DNA of 64,000 bases. Origin: a virus. The notes below the pieces were generated by a model. That model did not search any database, was not told the DNA's origin, and saw only the letters and a program-made list of their open reading frames with translations. Where the stretch lies: positions 1 to 64,000 of the IMG/VR virus record IMGVR_UViG_3300033233_000020; one strand, given 5' to 3'. The stretch's first letter is position 1. Each line of letters opens with the position of its first letter. Positions 25,580 to 34,066 of this stretch are shown piece after piece. The translations under genes were made by a program, and so were the position numbers.

Positions 25580-25896
25580 AAGGGACTCAGTTCCTTTCTT
25601 AACTCGTCATTGTCGTCATCTTCGTCATCATCGTCGAACTCGTCAGCACACATCAATGCCAACTCAGTTAATTCAAGCTGGGTTGGCATGTCCCACTCAA
25701 GTTCGATACTTTCATCTGCCAAAATATCTTTGATTGCTGCCCATTCAATCATTCGACGATGATAGAGGTTCAGAAGGGCAGCATATAGCTGATCCCAAGT
25801 CATTTCTTGGGCCTCCAGCTCTGCCTTACGCATAGCAAACTGCAGTTGCAGAGGGAGTTCTAGCTCTCTTGGATTGACTGTTTCTTCCATTTGCAT
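25576..25896 (-). CDS. nblA: NblA-like phycobilisome degradation protein
   Basis: A 106-residue protein. Residues about 9-60 (ELELPLQLQFAMRKAELEA, then MTWDQLYAALLNLYHRRMIEW) align by eye with the NblA helical core: L-x-L-x-x-Q-x-QF, a turn, then a second helix ending in an M/K/I-rich segment. NblA proteins direct phycobilisomes to Clp proteolysis, and freshwater cyanophages are known to carry them. The acidic extension (61-106, with DEFDDDDEDDDND) is longer than the usual 60-residue protein. Homology is by pattern, not search. Confidence 0.6.
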   Translation of the reverse strand: MQMEETVNPRELELPLQLQFAMRKAELEAQEMTWDQLYAALLNLYHRRMIEWAAIKDILADESIELEWDMPTQLELTELALMCADEFDDDDEDDDNDELRKELSPF

Positions 25897-25933
25897 GCGA
25901 ATAACCTAGAAATATTCTAGGTCCTGTTATCGA

Positions 25934-26581
25934 TCACACCAGTAGCCTATCACTTTCCAGGTAATCGATGTGGTACTCATCTAAGATAAATTTATTGGCA
26001 AACGCTGCTAGAACATAAGGATTTAACTGCTCTTCAAGCTGCCTAATGGCATTGAGCTGCCTGGGAGAAGCCGTGTAGTTACGGAAAGCTTTGAGAAGAA
26101 TATCACTAGAAACCAGAACGGTATTTTTAATTTCGCTTAAAAAAAGCAAGGATTCTTCTCGCCGCCTGTCAATAAGGCCTCCAATTGTGCGGTCATAGTC
26201 GTCAAAAATCCAACGAGATATTTCTGCTGTCGCACCAGGCCAGTTCTCTCCTTCAATAAGATCAATGAGGTTACTGTATAAAAAAGAATCCCATCCAACA
26301 GAGTGGATAAATGAAATCAATGCTTCTCGCATTGATCCATCAATGCCCAGATTTAAACGTGCAACATCCTCTTCAATGATCCCTACATCATGCTGCAGAT
26401 ACTCCAGTGCCTTTTGCCTGGAACAACACTGACCTTTCTTTACTGCTGCTCCATCTGGGTAATATTGAGACCCATAACCAAACGTATAGGGTGCTCCACC
26501 AGTACTGGAATCAGGATAAGCACACTCACTGTATCCCTCATACTTCTTAATAATGTCAATTGCCCGCGCAAAAGAAGACAT
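25934..26581 (-). CDS. GH24-type lysozyme
   Basis: A 215-residue muramidase. E15 in KKYEGYSECAYPD and GYGS (35-38) give the T4-lysozyme-like E...GYG pattern. ALISFIHSVGWDSFLYSNL matches the following helices. The C-terminal 60 residues are extra and unrecognised. Among virion genes and away from the lysis cassette, it is more likely a particle-associated lysozyme used at entry. Confidence 0.8.
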   Translation of the reverse strand: MSSFARAIDIIKKYEGYSECAYPDSSTGGAPYTFGYGSQYYPDGAAVKKGQCCSRQKALEYLQHDVGIIEEDVARLNLGIDGSMREALISFIHSVGWDSFLYSNLIDLIEGENWPGATAEISRWIFDDYDRTIGGLIDRRREESLLFLSEIKNTVLVSSDILLKAFRNYTASPRQLNAIRQLEEQLNPYVLAAFANKFILDEYHIDYLESDRLLV

Positions 26582-26631
26582 AAGACATAACTCAGTTACA
26601 TCCCATGATAAACATATATTACTTAAAGGTG

Positions 26632-26757
26632 TTAGCCCTTTCCTTGCCCACGGGATTTTTTTCTCCCGTGATTAGGCTTGGAGTTCATACCTTGACCCTG
26701 CCTAGTTCCTTTGGGGCGGCCTTCTTTCTTTTGAAGAGTTGTTTTTACTTTGTTCAT
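26632..26757 (-). CDS. Very basic micro-protein, 41 aa
   Basis: ATG 26757 to TAA 26632. The product (MNKVKTTLQKKEGRPKGTRQ, ending GRKKSRGQGKG) is almost entirely Lys, Arg, Gly and Gln and should bind nucleic acid. It follows the DUF6321-like gene with a 5-nt gap. The hairpin CACGGGA/TCCCGTG lies within its 3' end. Confidence 0.5.
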   Translation of the reverse strand: MNKVKTTLQKKEGRPKGTRQGQGMNSKPNHGRKKSRGQGKG

Positions 26758-26762
26758 TTAAG

Positions 26763-27068
26763 TCACCATTTTTCACGATCAGCCCAGTATGCGGCTGACA
26801 TTTTTCCTTTAGCTATATTTTTTGCGTGTCTAGCTTTAAAGCTAGCACGTTTTTGTTTCATGCGATCAGACTCACCTTCCTTTGGTTTACCAGCGGTCTT
26901 AGCTCCTTGTTCACCAAAGCGTATCAACTTTTCTTTACCTCCTTCACAAGCTTTTACAATATGACTTTTGGTGGGATGACCAGGAGTTTTTTGTGGTTTA
27001 TTGCATGCCATCTTGCTTTTTTGATAACGCTTGGCAGCACTAGCAGCTTGTTTTCGTTTGTCTACCAT
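26763..27068 (-). CDS. DUF6321-like basic phage protein
   Basis: A 101-residue Lys-rich protein. KLIRFGEQGAKTAG, SFKARHAKNIAKGKMSAAYWA and a final REKW match a domain widespread in marine and cyanobacterial phages (DUF6321 as I recall). Function unknown; a nucleic-acid or virion role is suspected. It overlaps the large gene upstream by 7 nt. Confidence 0.7.
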   Translation of the reverse strand: MVDKRKQAASAAKRYQKSKMACNKPQKTPGHPTKSHIVKACEGGKEKLIRFGEQGAKTAGKPKEGESDRMKQKRASFKARHAKNIAKGKMSAAYWADREKW

Positions 27069-29257
27069 TGGAAATTAAAAAGACCAGAAGACGAGGATCC
27101 TTTTTCTTCTGCTTCTTTTTCAGCGTCTCCAAATAGTGTAGAATAACTATTCTCTTGCGAGCCTTTTGTTGATTGTTTTTGGGTATCTGAAAATAAAGAT
27201 CCAATTGAATCCATTGTTGCAAAAGGATCCGATGTATCTATATCAAAACCTAGGCCACTATTATCACCTTTTAACACATCAGATATTAGTTGTTGATCAG
27301 CTCTATCAACATCTGGCATAAAATCATTGTAGAATTCATCTTCACTTCCTTCATACCCAGAGTTTTTAAACAAGTTGTAAAGAGTTGTTTCTTTGCCCGT
27401 GGATTTAGTAACATCATCAATATCTCTTTGTATGTATTCAATGCCTAAGTTTTTTTGAGTTGGTGTTTTTTTCTGTTCGTTAAGTTGTTTAATAGCGGCT
27501 CTAATATCTTCGGCTGGCGCAGTCCTGGTTGCGTTAAGAAGTAGACCCTTGACTTCTTCTATCGATTTATTTGTACTATCAATGCCGTGCTCTTTTAAAG
27601 CTTTTTCCCAAGCTTCTGGCGTTTTTAATGGGTCAATGTTACTAACAAGTTGATCAGCTAACTGGTCTGATGTCATGAATTGTAAAAATACGCTGTCACC
27701 AAAAGCTTCTTTAGCTTCTGAAAGATAGGGTGTTAGTTCATTGTTAATGTAATTAAAAAGATCTGCATTTGTTGGCTTGTCAGAAGATGGATCAAACCCA
27801 CTTGGTTTTCCTACAACCTCGTAATGAAGTTTTGCAAATTGATCTTTATTATTAACATTTAAACCATATTTATACGCCCATTGATCCCATGTCATACCAT
27901 TGACTAGAGCAGTTGATTTGGACTTGGCTTGATCCCAAGCATTAGCGACATTTGTTTTTTGGGTTGTATACAGACTTGTTTTTGCGTCGTTTCCAGTGGG
28001 GTCAAAATAGAAACTTGAATCAAAGTAACCCTTGCTTTGAGCGGCTAACTGGCCCAAAAAAGAGTCTGCTTTTTGCATACCCAGCTCTTTAAGCTTGTTG
28101 CTTACTGTTTGCGTTTGCAGGATGTTTTGTTCACCATCCTGTACGTCCATATAACTGATAAACTCTGACATTGATTTAGAGTTATCAAAGCGTGGTTTTA
28201 AATAATCATCAACAAAAGTTTTAGCAAATTCTTTATCAATTGCATATTTTTTTTCTGCATCATTTGGATCTGTAATTTCAGTTAAGTTTTCATATTTACT
28301 GGCTAGACTTTCATCAAACCATTTTTGCCAGTTGTAAGAGACTGAATCTTTTGTCCCTAGTAGTGATTGAATACCTTCTTCCAGCCCCTTTGCTGTTTCT
28401 CCTTGACCAGCCAGTGTTAACATACCCCCAATGCCAGTATCACCTAACAAAGAATTAGATAATGTGGATTTAAAATTCATAATCTCATCAAAGCCAGGCA
28501 TTCCGGCAAACATGTCATATTTACTTTCTTGTTGACGCGCTTTATTGACTTCCGCTACTGTGTTCTTCAATACATCTTGAAGTAAATAGTTAAATTTATT
28601 TTGGTTTTCTTGGTTAACAATTTGTTCAATTGTTGCGTCAATGGGAGCCTTGCCTACCGTGGATCCTATTCCTAAAATGGTATCCCTAAATGCTTGTTTT
28701 TCAGCATCAGTAAGCCCTTGCCTTGTTTCTTCATACGTGCTCGCTGCGGATGCTGCTTCCTCAGCGTTACCCCTAAGCCCACTCGCTTTGCCTGTAGTTG
28801 AATAGTGCTGATGAAGAAACGTATTTTGATCATACCTTTTTGTAATGTCTACATCAGGTAAAGTAATTCCTCCAAAGGTAACTCCAGTTGCTGCACTTGA
28901 CCATTGATTTAAAAGGGCAGGGTTTTGGCTTGCATAATAAGCGGCGTTAAATGTCCCGGCGGGGGGATTCAAGCCTTGAGTTGTTGCACTCCAGGGGGTG
29001 GTTACATTTTTGGAAACATAAAAATCAGTTACTTTATTCAGTTCTCCATTTGGAATCAACGTGCTTAAATTGCTTGCTCCTTGACTTTTCGCAATTGATT
29101 CTAGTATTTGTTTGTAGCTACCAGGGGTAGACGTATTGAATGAGTTCGCGAGAGATGTGAATAATGTGTTTTGTGCAGTGTTGTCCCCACTGGTTACTGT
29201 GAGCAGCGGAGCGTCTGTCGCTGTTTTACCGATAACAAAAGTTGCAGCGGGCATCAA
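27062..29257 (-). CDS. Large virion-type protein, 731 aa
   Basis: An AT-rich gene for a hydrophilic, helical protein. It has Asn/Gln/Ser-rich segments, repeated DQWAYKYG/WQKWFDES-like stretches and an acidic C-terminus (AEKEAEEKGSSSSGLF). There is no signal peptide, clear membrane helix or recognised domain. Size and location suggest an internal virion or tail protein. The HNH gene ends at its start codon. Confidence 0.65.
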   Translation of the reverse strand: MMPAATFVIGKTATDAPLLTVTSGDNTAQNTLFTSLANSFNTSTPGSYKQILESIAKSQGASNLSTLIPNGELNKVTDFYVSKNVTTPWSATTQGLNPPAGTFNAAYYASQNPALLNQWSSAATGVTFGGITLPDVDITKRYDQNTFLHQHYSTTGKASGLRGNAEEAASAASTYEETRQGLTDAEKQAFRDTILGIGSTVGKAPIDATIEQIVNQENQNKFNYLLQDVLKNTVAEVNKARQQESKYDMFAGMPGFDEIMNFKSTLSNSLLGDTGIGGMLTLAGQGETAKGLEEGIQSLLGTKDSVSYNWQKWFDESLASKYENLTEITDPNDAEKKYAIDKEFAKTFVDDYLKPRFDNSKSMSEFISYMDVQDGEQNILQTQTVSNKLKELGMQKADSFLGQLAAQSKGYFDSSFYFDPTGNDAKTSLYTTQKTNVANAWDQAKSKSTALVNGMTWDQWAYKYGLNVNNKDQFAKLHYEVVGKPSGFDPSSDKPTNADLFNYINNELTPYLSEAKEAFGDSVFLQFMTSDQLADQLVSNIDPLKTPEAWEKALKEHGIDSTNKSIEEVKGLLLNATRTAPAEDIRAAIKQLNEQKKTPTQKNLGIEYIQRDIDDVTKSTGKETTLYNLFKNSGYEGSEDEFYNDFMPDVDRADQQLISDVLKGDNSGLGFDIDTSDPFATMDSIGSLFSDTQKQSTKGSQENSYSTLFGDAEKEAEEKGSSSSGLFNFQW

Positions 29258-29613
29258 GAAGCTCTTTTAATTAAACATAGAACGTCAGACAACTCAATTA
29301 TTTCAGTTGTCATCCAGTTCTTTATTTTACTTAGTTTTTCCTCTGAAAAGAAATTTTGTTTTTTATACCAGGGTTCCATTTCGGTACTTGCTTTATCTTG
29401 GTTACACCTCCTACAACAAGGAAGCAGGTTGTGCCTGAAAGAAAAGCCAGACTTAAAACGTGGGATTATGTGATCAAGGCTTGTTGCTATGCCACCACAG
29501 TAGCCACATGTATTGTCCCAGGCTTTGTATATGTCATCTCTAAATCGCTTTTTCGCTAGCTTTGGAGTTAATTCAACGAGAAGTGCAAGGGGCTCATGCT
29601 CACTCGCAAACAT
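29254..29613 (-). CDS. HNH endonuclease
   Basis: A 119-residue free-standing HNH nuclease. The zinc and catalytic residues are visible as CGYCGG, SLDHIIPRFKSG, HNLLPCCRRCNQDKAS. Small HNH proteins in phage structural regions are usually selfish homing enzymes, though some aid packaging. It is squeezed between genes and shares its stop with the next start. Confidence 0.88.
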   Translation of the reverse strand: MFASEHEPLALLVELTPKLAKKRFRDDIYKAWDNTCGYCGGIATSLDHIIPRFKSGFSFRHNLLPCCRRCNQDKASTEMEPWYKKQNFFSEEKLSKIKNWMTTEIIELSDVLCLIKRAS

Positions 29614-29736
29614 GCTCTTCGGTGCTGTTGCTTTATTTTAAGAGCACCTAGTCAAGATCAAAGCTAAAGGTTTGGTTAAACCGCTTGACACGGGGCTACG
29701 GGCATGTAAGGTGCTGTTGTACTGCCACGCAATTCC

Positions 29737-29958
29737 ATGGGTAACAAGTCAGGCTGGGTCACGGCCAACAAAGCATGCGAGCTTCTCCAGCTCGACAAAA
29801 AAACACTGTTCCGCATGCGAGACACAGGTATCCTTCACCTGGGACCTCACTACGCAGCTTTTAATGACACGTTCTCGCGTGACTCATATCGTTGGAACGT
29901 AGCAAAAGTACGCAAGACTTTGGCTAAGCTAGAGCAAGCGACGCTAGCCGCTGCTTAA
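29737..29958 (+). CDS. Small HTH protein on opposite strand
   Basis: A 73-residue protein: VTANKACELLQLDKKTLFRMRDTGIL fits the excisionase-like HTH_17 fold. It lies rightward within a leftward structural block and overlaps the frameshift extension of the next gene by 15 nt. TTGACA lies about 50 nt upstream of the start with a weak TAAGGT -10. It is a possible local regulator. Confidence 0.7.
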   Translation: MGNKSGWVTANKACELLQLDKKTLFRMRDTGILHLGPHYAAFNDTFSRDSYRWNVAKVRKTLAKLEQATLAAA

Positions 29959-30019
29959 CTTACCGTCTTCAATGTAGCTACCAGCAGTCGTCATTAAGTT
30001 GGCGGCTGTTTTCATATGT

Positions 30020-30247
30020 TTAAGTGCTGGGCCCCACACCGCTTGCAAAAGCTCCCCAGGCAAGCCCAACGGCTTGTATGGTAGATAGTTCGCCTGATGC
30101 GTAGGGAAGGTGTACAACGTCCCCTGGGGTGTACACAATAGGGTTCCCACTAAAAGACACAGGACTGAATCCGAACTGACTACGACTTAACTGCTCTTCA
30201 GATGTTACGTACCGTGTTTCAACCACATCACCAAATTCAACTGTCAT
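30020..30247 (-). CDS. Small virion-associated protein with possible +1 frameshift extension
   Basis: A 75-residue protein (MTVEFGDVVETRYVTSEEQL), overlapping the large upstream gene by 4 nt. The zero frame stops at 30020-30022. The +1 frame continues as PALKHMKTAANLMTTAGSYI to a stop at 29944, adding about 28 sensible residues. The shift would happen at GTG GGG C CCA (plus-strand 30029-30035). It may be programmed, a real mutation or an assembly error. Confidence 0.5.
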   Translation of the reverse strand: MTVEFGDVVETRYVTSEEQLSRSQFGFSPVSFSGNPIVYTPGDVVHLPYASGELSTIQAVGLAWGAFASGVGPST

Positions 30248-31701
30248 GTGAAAGAACCATCTTTATTTTGAAGGGAAAAATTCTGTAGTCTAATAAAACT
30301 GGTCGGTATGTTCAATAGTTTTTGTAGCATTGGCAACAATTGCGGTGATTGTAAATTCTTTGGTGGCATATCCATATATGACAAACCTTTAACAGAATTC
30401 ATGTAATCAGTATTTGTTTTGACGTTGGTAACCTCTTTAGTTAACCGTTGCTCCCAGTTTACGATTCCCTCGTCCATATCTACGGGGAGATCCGATGGTT
30501 CAGGTAACAAGATACCCTCCTGAAAGCGAAGAGCGTAAATATGCTTGCAATATCGCATCTCGTCTAGCAATGGACTCCAATAGTCACTGAAGGAAATGAT
30601 TTGGTTGTCTTTAGCTTTGTAGTCAACAAAGGTAGCAGGTCCTTCTGATGCACCTGGAGAACTTGTATTCCTTAAGTAACGGCCGCCAAAGTCACGAAAT
30701 AAACCTGGGTTATCTACTGATTCAAATGTAAGCGCAAGATCACGATTGTTATTTAATTCTGTGTCAACGTTGTTGTTGACATTACCAAAGGAATCAGTTA
30801 AGACTTCATGTCTACCAAACTTTAAACCTGCAGGACGAGTATATGGAAATCTCTTTGTTGTTTGCGCTTCATTTCTTTTACTGAAATCAGCGTAACTACG
30901 TCGGCTAAAGTCTTGGCAAGTACATGCGTATCTACTACCAAGAATTAAAAAACGATTAAAGGCTGGTGGGCGAGTAGCTGGAGTTACGAAAACTCCGTCA
31001 ATTGTAGATTCAAAAGAGCCATTTTTCTGTAGTTTTAAGACGCCGTTGTCTTGATCAATGTCAATTAAAAGAGCTTGAACATATCCATACTTAGTGTCAG
31101 TAGCTGGATCTTTTGATGCAGCAGTAATAGGAATACCTTCTACCGTTAATACGCGATCTTCAACTACTTCTCCAATGAGTGGTTTAAGAGCTGGCCCACC
31201 GTTAACCCCTGGTATGTACAAAGGGGCTGGTAACGGGTTGATAGAAGACCAATTCCCGGCAAGCTGTACGTACCAGTAGTCGGCATCTTCAGTGTAAGAG
31301 TCAACTCTTGCCCTTGTTCCTGTGCTGTCAATTACGTTATCAAAACGAAGTAGAGCACTAACGCGACACCCTGTCCAGTGAATACCAAACTCTCTATTAG
31401 AAGTAGGAAATCCTTGTAATACGCCAATAATTACAGGGTCATTACCAGGAGCAGGAGTAGTTCCTTCTGGAACTGGTAAGGTGTAACGAAAGGGAAAATT
31501 ATATGATTTTTGGATTCCTACTGTAACAGCAATTTCATAACCACGTCTCCAACGTGTCCATGCAGACTCTCGGTCCATGGCAACGATGGAGTTCGGTACT
31601 GAACCCCTGGAGAATTCAGTAGTAATACGTTTGATAGCACCAAGTTTGTAATCGGTCTGGTTGTTAAAGGTACCAAATTTACCCCCAACTCTTTGTACCA
31701 T
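30244..31701 (-). CDS. Virion-type protein with SWIM-like CxC...CxH motif
   Basis: A 485-residue protein, beta-rich in the N-terminal 250 residues. It contains YACTCQDFSRRSY (C260, C262) and MRYCKHIYALRF (C385, H387), the ligand pattern of a SWIM zinc finger but with a very long 122-residue insertion. The surrounding genes are structural, so it is probably a particle or tail component. No family is recognised. Confidence 0.65.
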   Translation of the reverse strand: MVQRVGGKFGTFNNQTDYKLGAIKRITTEFSRGSVPNSIVAMDRESAWTRWRRGYEIAVTVGIQKSYNFPFRYTLPVPEGTTPAPGNDPVIIGVLQGFPTSNREFGIHWTGCRVSALLRFDNVIDSTGTRARVDSYTEDADYWYVQLAGNWSSINPLPAPLYIPGVNGGPALKPLIGEVVEDRVLTVEGIPITAASKDPATDTKYGYVQALLIDIDQDNGVLKLQKNGSFESTIDGVFVTPATRPPAFNRFLILGSRYACTCQDFSRRSYADFSKRNEAQTTKRFPYTRPAGLKFGRHEVLTDSFGNVNNNVDTELNNNRDLALTFESVDNPGLFRDFGGRYLRNTSSPGASEGPATFVDYKAKDNQIISFSDYWSPLLDEMRYCKHIYALRFQEGILLPEPSDLPVDMDEGIVNWEQRLTKEVTNVKTNTDYMNSVKGLSYMDMPPKNLQSPQLLPMLQKLLNIPTSFIRLQNFSLQNKDGSFT

Positions 31702-31703
31702 CT

Positions 31704-32495
31704 TTAATAGAAACCGCCCTGCGCATAGACATGTGCTCCTGGCAGATAACCAGAGATATTAGGACCATCGGCAAACACACCAACGTATACGCGATCACCA
31801 CGCTCTAGAAAAATGCCTTTATTGCGTAGTGGTGCTGTTTCACCAAGGCCGGTAGTATTACCTGCACTCATAACAGGAGCAGATAAAGCTGGCATTACAT
31901 CACTACAATCAACTTGTTGCGTATTGGCCGGAACCTTCTTAGTAAACAACACCTTGTAGTCGCCACTCGCGGGAATTGGTGTAGTGGTACCTCGCGTTTG
32001 GTAGAAGACAAAATTTACGGCTGGTTGATTAGCGTAAATTGTTCCACCATAACTGAAGCCAGAGGTAACACCCGTTGAGTAAAGAATAGCTGTGTTGATT
32101 CCCGTAAGAGTACCTGATCCTGTGTAGGTGTAAAACCCAGCACCAGCAAAAGGTGCTCCTGCTCCAGTAAGAATACCGGTACTTACGATTTGTGCAATCT
32201 GACCGCTAACAAAACTAATGGGAGTACCAGAGGTACCGGAGCTTACCGTGTGATCTACGTCACGGTAATCATCGTTGCGGATAATGGTAATGGAATCAAT
32301 TACGCCGCCACTATTATTATCTTCACTGAGGTTGGCATCCATGTCCACCAAAATAGCTGGGGCCTGACCACCTTGTACAACCAAAGTATTTGCTGCACCA
32401 GCGATTTGAGTAGTTACTCGAACCGAATCAAATAGAGGCCGGTCAATTAGAAGGGGTTGCTTGTTGGTACTAGTACTGGCTATTTGACTAAACAC
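31704..32495 (-). CDS. Beta-rich structural protein, 263 aa
   Basis: A Gly/Ser/Thr-rich, probably all-beta protein (FVSGQIAQIVSTGILTGAGA, ending in a GAHVYAQGGFY tip). The composition resembles capsid decoration or tail proteins; the gene at 36705 is similar in style. Two nucleotides separate it from the SWIM-like gene. No specific family is recognised. Confidence 0.6.
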   Translation of the reverse strand: MFSQIASTSTNKQPLLIDRPLFDSVRVTTQIAGAANTLVVQGGQAPAILVDMDANLSEDNNSGGVIDSITIIRNDDYRDVDHTVSSGTSGTPISFVSGQIAQIVSTGILTGAGAPFAGAGFYTYTGSGTLTGINTAILYSTGVTSGFSYGGTIYANQPAVNFVFYQTRGTTTPIPASGDYKVLFTKKVPANTQQVDCSDVMPALSAPVMSAGNTTGLGETAPLRNKGIFLERGDRVYVGVFADGPNISGYLPGAHVYAQGGFY

Positions 32496-32544
32496 CCTGT
32501 CTCTGGTAGATTGACAGGGGCCTCCGAAAACTTCTTTTATTCTA

Positions 32545-33108
32545 ATGGTACAAACAACTTTCCAGTGCTTCCTTTGTGGTGTTTTTTATGAACGCAGTGG
32601 CAACACGGCAGCATGGCATAGAAAACGGTTGCGCGACAGAGGATATACGTTTTGCTCAAAAGAATGTGGTTCTTTTAGGCATGGAGGATACAAAAATAAA
32701 ACAAGTGAGTACGCTTCTTGGAATGCAATGAAAGATCGTTGTAACAATAAAAACTCCACAGCATACGCACGATACGGCGGACGGGGCATTACACACGATC
32801 CAGCCTGGGCCGATTTTAAAAAGTTTTTAGAGGATATGGGTCCTAAAGAAAACCCAAAACTAGAACTAGAACGTATTAACAACGATAAAGGTTATTACAA
32901 AGCGAATTGCCGCTGGGCTACACACAAAGAACAGACACGTAATCGTGGGGGTAAACGAGCAACACGGCTTTATACTTTCAATAACAAAACCATGTGTATT
33001 GCAGACTGGGCAAAAGAAGTGGGCATCAGCCCACAGTCAATGCAAAAAAGACTAAACAAAGGATGGGATTTGGATAGAGCCTTAACCCCACCCCTTAACA
33101 ATACTTAA
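32545..33108 (+). CDS. Homing-type endonuclease (zinc finger + AP2/HNH-like core + NUMOD-like tail)
   Basis: A 187-residue protein on the strand opposite the structural genes. The N-terminus has a CFLCG...CSKEC zinc finger. The core shows YASWNAMKDRCNN, YARYGGRGI, WADFKKFLEDMG and LERINNDKGYYKANCRWAT, a pattern common in phage and plasmid HNH-type homing enzymes. The tail (WAKEVGISPQSMQKRLNKGW) is a DNA-binding helix-turn-helix. It probably is a selfish intergenic element. Confidence 0.85.
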   Translation: MVQTTFQCFLCGVFYERSGNTAAWHRKRLRDRGYTFCSKECGSFRHGGYKNKTSEYASWNAMKDRCNNKNSTAYARYGGRGITHDPAWADFKKFLEDMGPKENPKLELERINNDKGYYKANCRWATHKEQTRNRGGKRATRLYTFNNKTMCIADWAKEVGISPQSMQKRLNKGWDLDRALTPPLNNT

Positions 33109-33120
33109 CTGCCTACCAAG

Positions 33121-33151
33121 CTTCCCTTCCTATTAAAGCAGGGAAGGGAAG
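33121..33151. terminator. Hairpin between convergent genes
   Basis: CTTCCCTTCC and GGAAGGGAAG form a 10-bp stem with an 11-nt loop just after the endonuclease stop. The 3' arm also encodes the end of the SLT-like protein. There is no T-run, so it is probably a bidirectional insulating hairpin or weak terminator. Confidence 0.45.
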
Positions 33152-33834
33152 ACTAACCCAGGAAGACCACGCGAGAAATCGTCAACAGTAGTGTTGGGAT
33201 CTGTAGGACCAGATAGTACATTCAAGAGTTCATTGTTCAACAATTTACTGATGGGAGATTGATAGTTAGCATTCTCCAAGAAACTCTTTTGTAACATCTG
33301 CTGAAATAAATCCGACTTCTTCGGGTCACTTGTTCCTGCAGTGGTTGCTGCAGATGCAATCTGCCCCTGCCCTGGAAGATCACCAAGAACACGTTGAGCA
33401 TTTGCGTACAAATCACCACCTTGCTTAAAGCGTGGTAGTGCACCAGCAACTGAAGTCCCAAAGGAATCTTTGGCGTTCAAAGAGACATTCGGATTCCCAC
33501 CTAAGACAGTTGCATAAGCACGATCAATTCCCATCTCACCTGGCTTAAAGCCACGGTCAAGAAGAAATTGAACAGCTTGTGGCATCTGTTCAGCACGGGT
33601 GTATTTACCCATGCGTGAAGGATCCAGGTACTTCTTTTGTTCAGAAGGACCAAATTGAATCATCCCATAGTAGTTGCCGCCAGCACCACCCCGAATATTG
33701 GGGTCCATGTTGACGCCTGACTCTAAGGAAAGGAATGCTCCCAGTTCGTATGGATTTAATTTTAGACGTTGAGCAGCATTAAAAATTGCCTGGCGATCAG
33801 CCGTAGGTAAAATGCCAATCTTGCTTCCAGACAT
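33133..33834 (-). CDS. Lytic-transglycosylase-like virion protein
   Basis: A 233-residue protein. KLNPYELGAFLSLESGVNM with E38, followed by GGNYYGMIQFGPSEQKKYL, matches the SLT fold (ES.....G..Q). Such enzymes in structural blocks usually open peptidoglycan during DNA entry. The C-terminal 90 residues are unrecognised and may anchor it to the tail or internal proteins. Confidence 0.8.
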   Translation of the reverse strand: MSGSKIGILPTADRQAIFNAAQRLKLNPYELGAFLSLESGVNMDPNIRGGAGGNYYGMIQFGPSEQKKYLDPSRMGKYTRAEQMPQAVQFLLDRGFKPGEMGIDRAYATVLGGNPNVSLNAKDSFGTSVAGALPRFKQGGDLYANAQRVLGDLPGQGQIASAATTAGTSDPKKSDLFQQMLQKSFLENANYQSPISKLLNNELLNVLSGPTDPNTTVDDFSRGLPGLVFPSLL

Positions 33835-33844
33835 CGACGGTACC

Positions 33845-33961
33845 CTATTCTCCTACCCAATTTGAATTTGCCTTAAGACCGGGAACAAACACTGCTTGAA
33901 GAGCTACGACTAGACTCAGTTTTGCGGTAAGTCGACGGACAAAATTAGGGCAAAGAATCAT
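33845..33961 (-). CDS. Possible secreted/membrane micro-protein, 38 aa
   Basis: ATG 33961 to TAG 33845. A basic N-terminus (MILCPNFVRRLTAKL) is followed by a hydrophobic stretch and AxA-like end (SLVVALQAVFVPGLKANS), resembling a signal peptide. It lies in a 232-bp gap otherwise empty apart from this frame. Confidence 0.3.
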   Translation of the reverse strand: MILCPNFVRRLTAKLSLVVALQAVFVPGLKANSNWVGE

Positions 33962-34066
33962 TGGTTTTTAGCAACAACACTGGTCTCCGTAGATCTTGTG
34001 ATCTGTTACCCAGTAGGTGGACTTACACACTAAGGTGCTGCCAAGTGACTCTACTTTAACAAAAGT

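Noticed and set aside
26645-26690. Terminator CACGGGA-TTTTTTTC-TCCCGTG
   Set aside because: The T-run is in the loop, not after the stem, and the sequence lies within the basic 41-residue gene.
33835-34066. tRNA gene in the 232-bp gap
   Set aside because: I looked for T-arm and acceptor pairing on both strands and found none; only a possible 38-residue frame.
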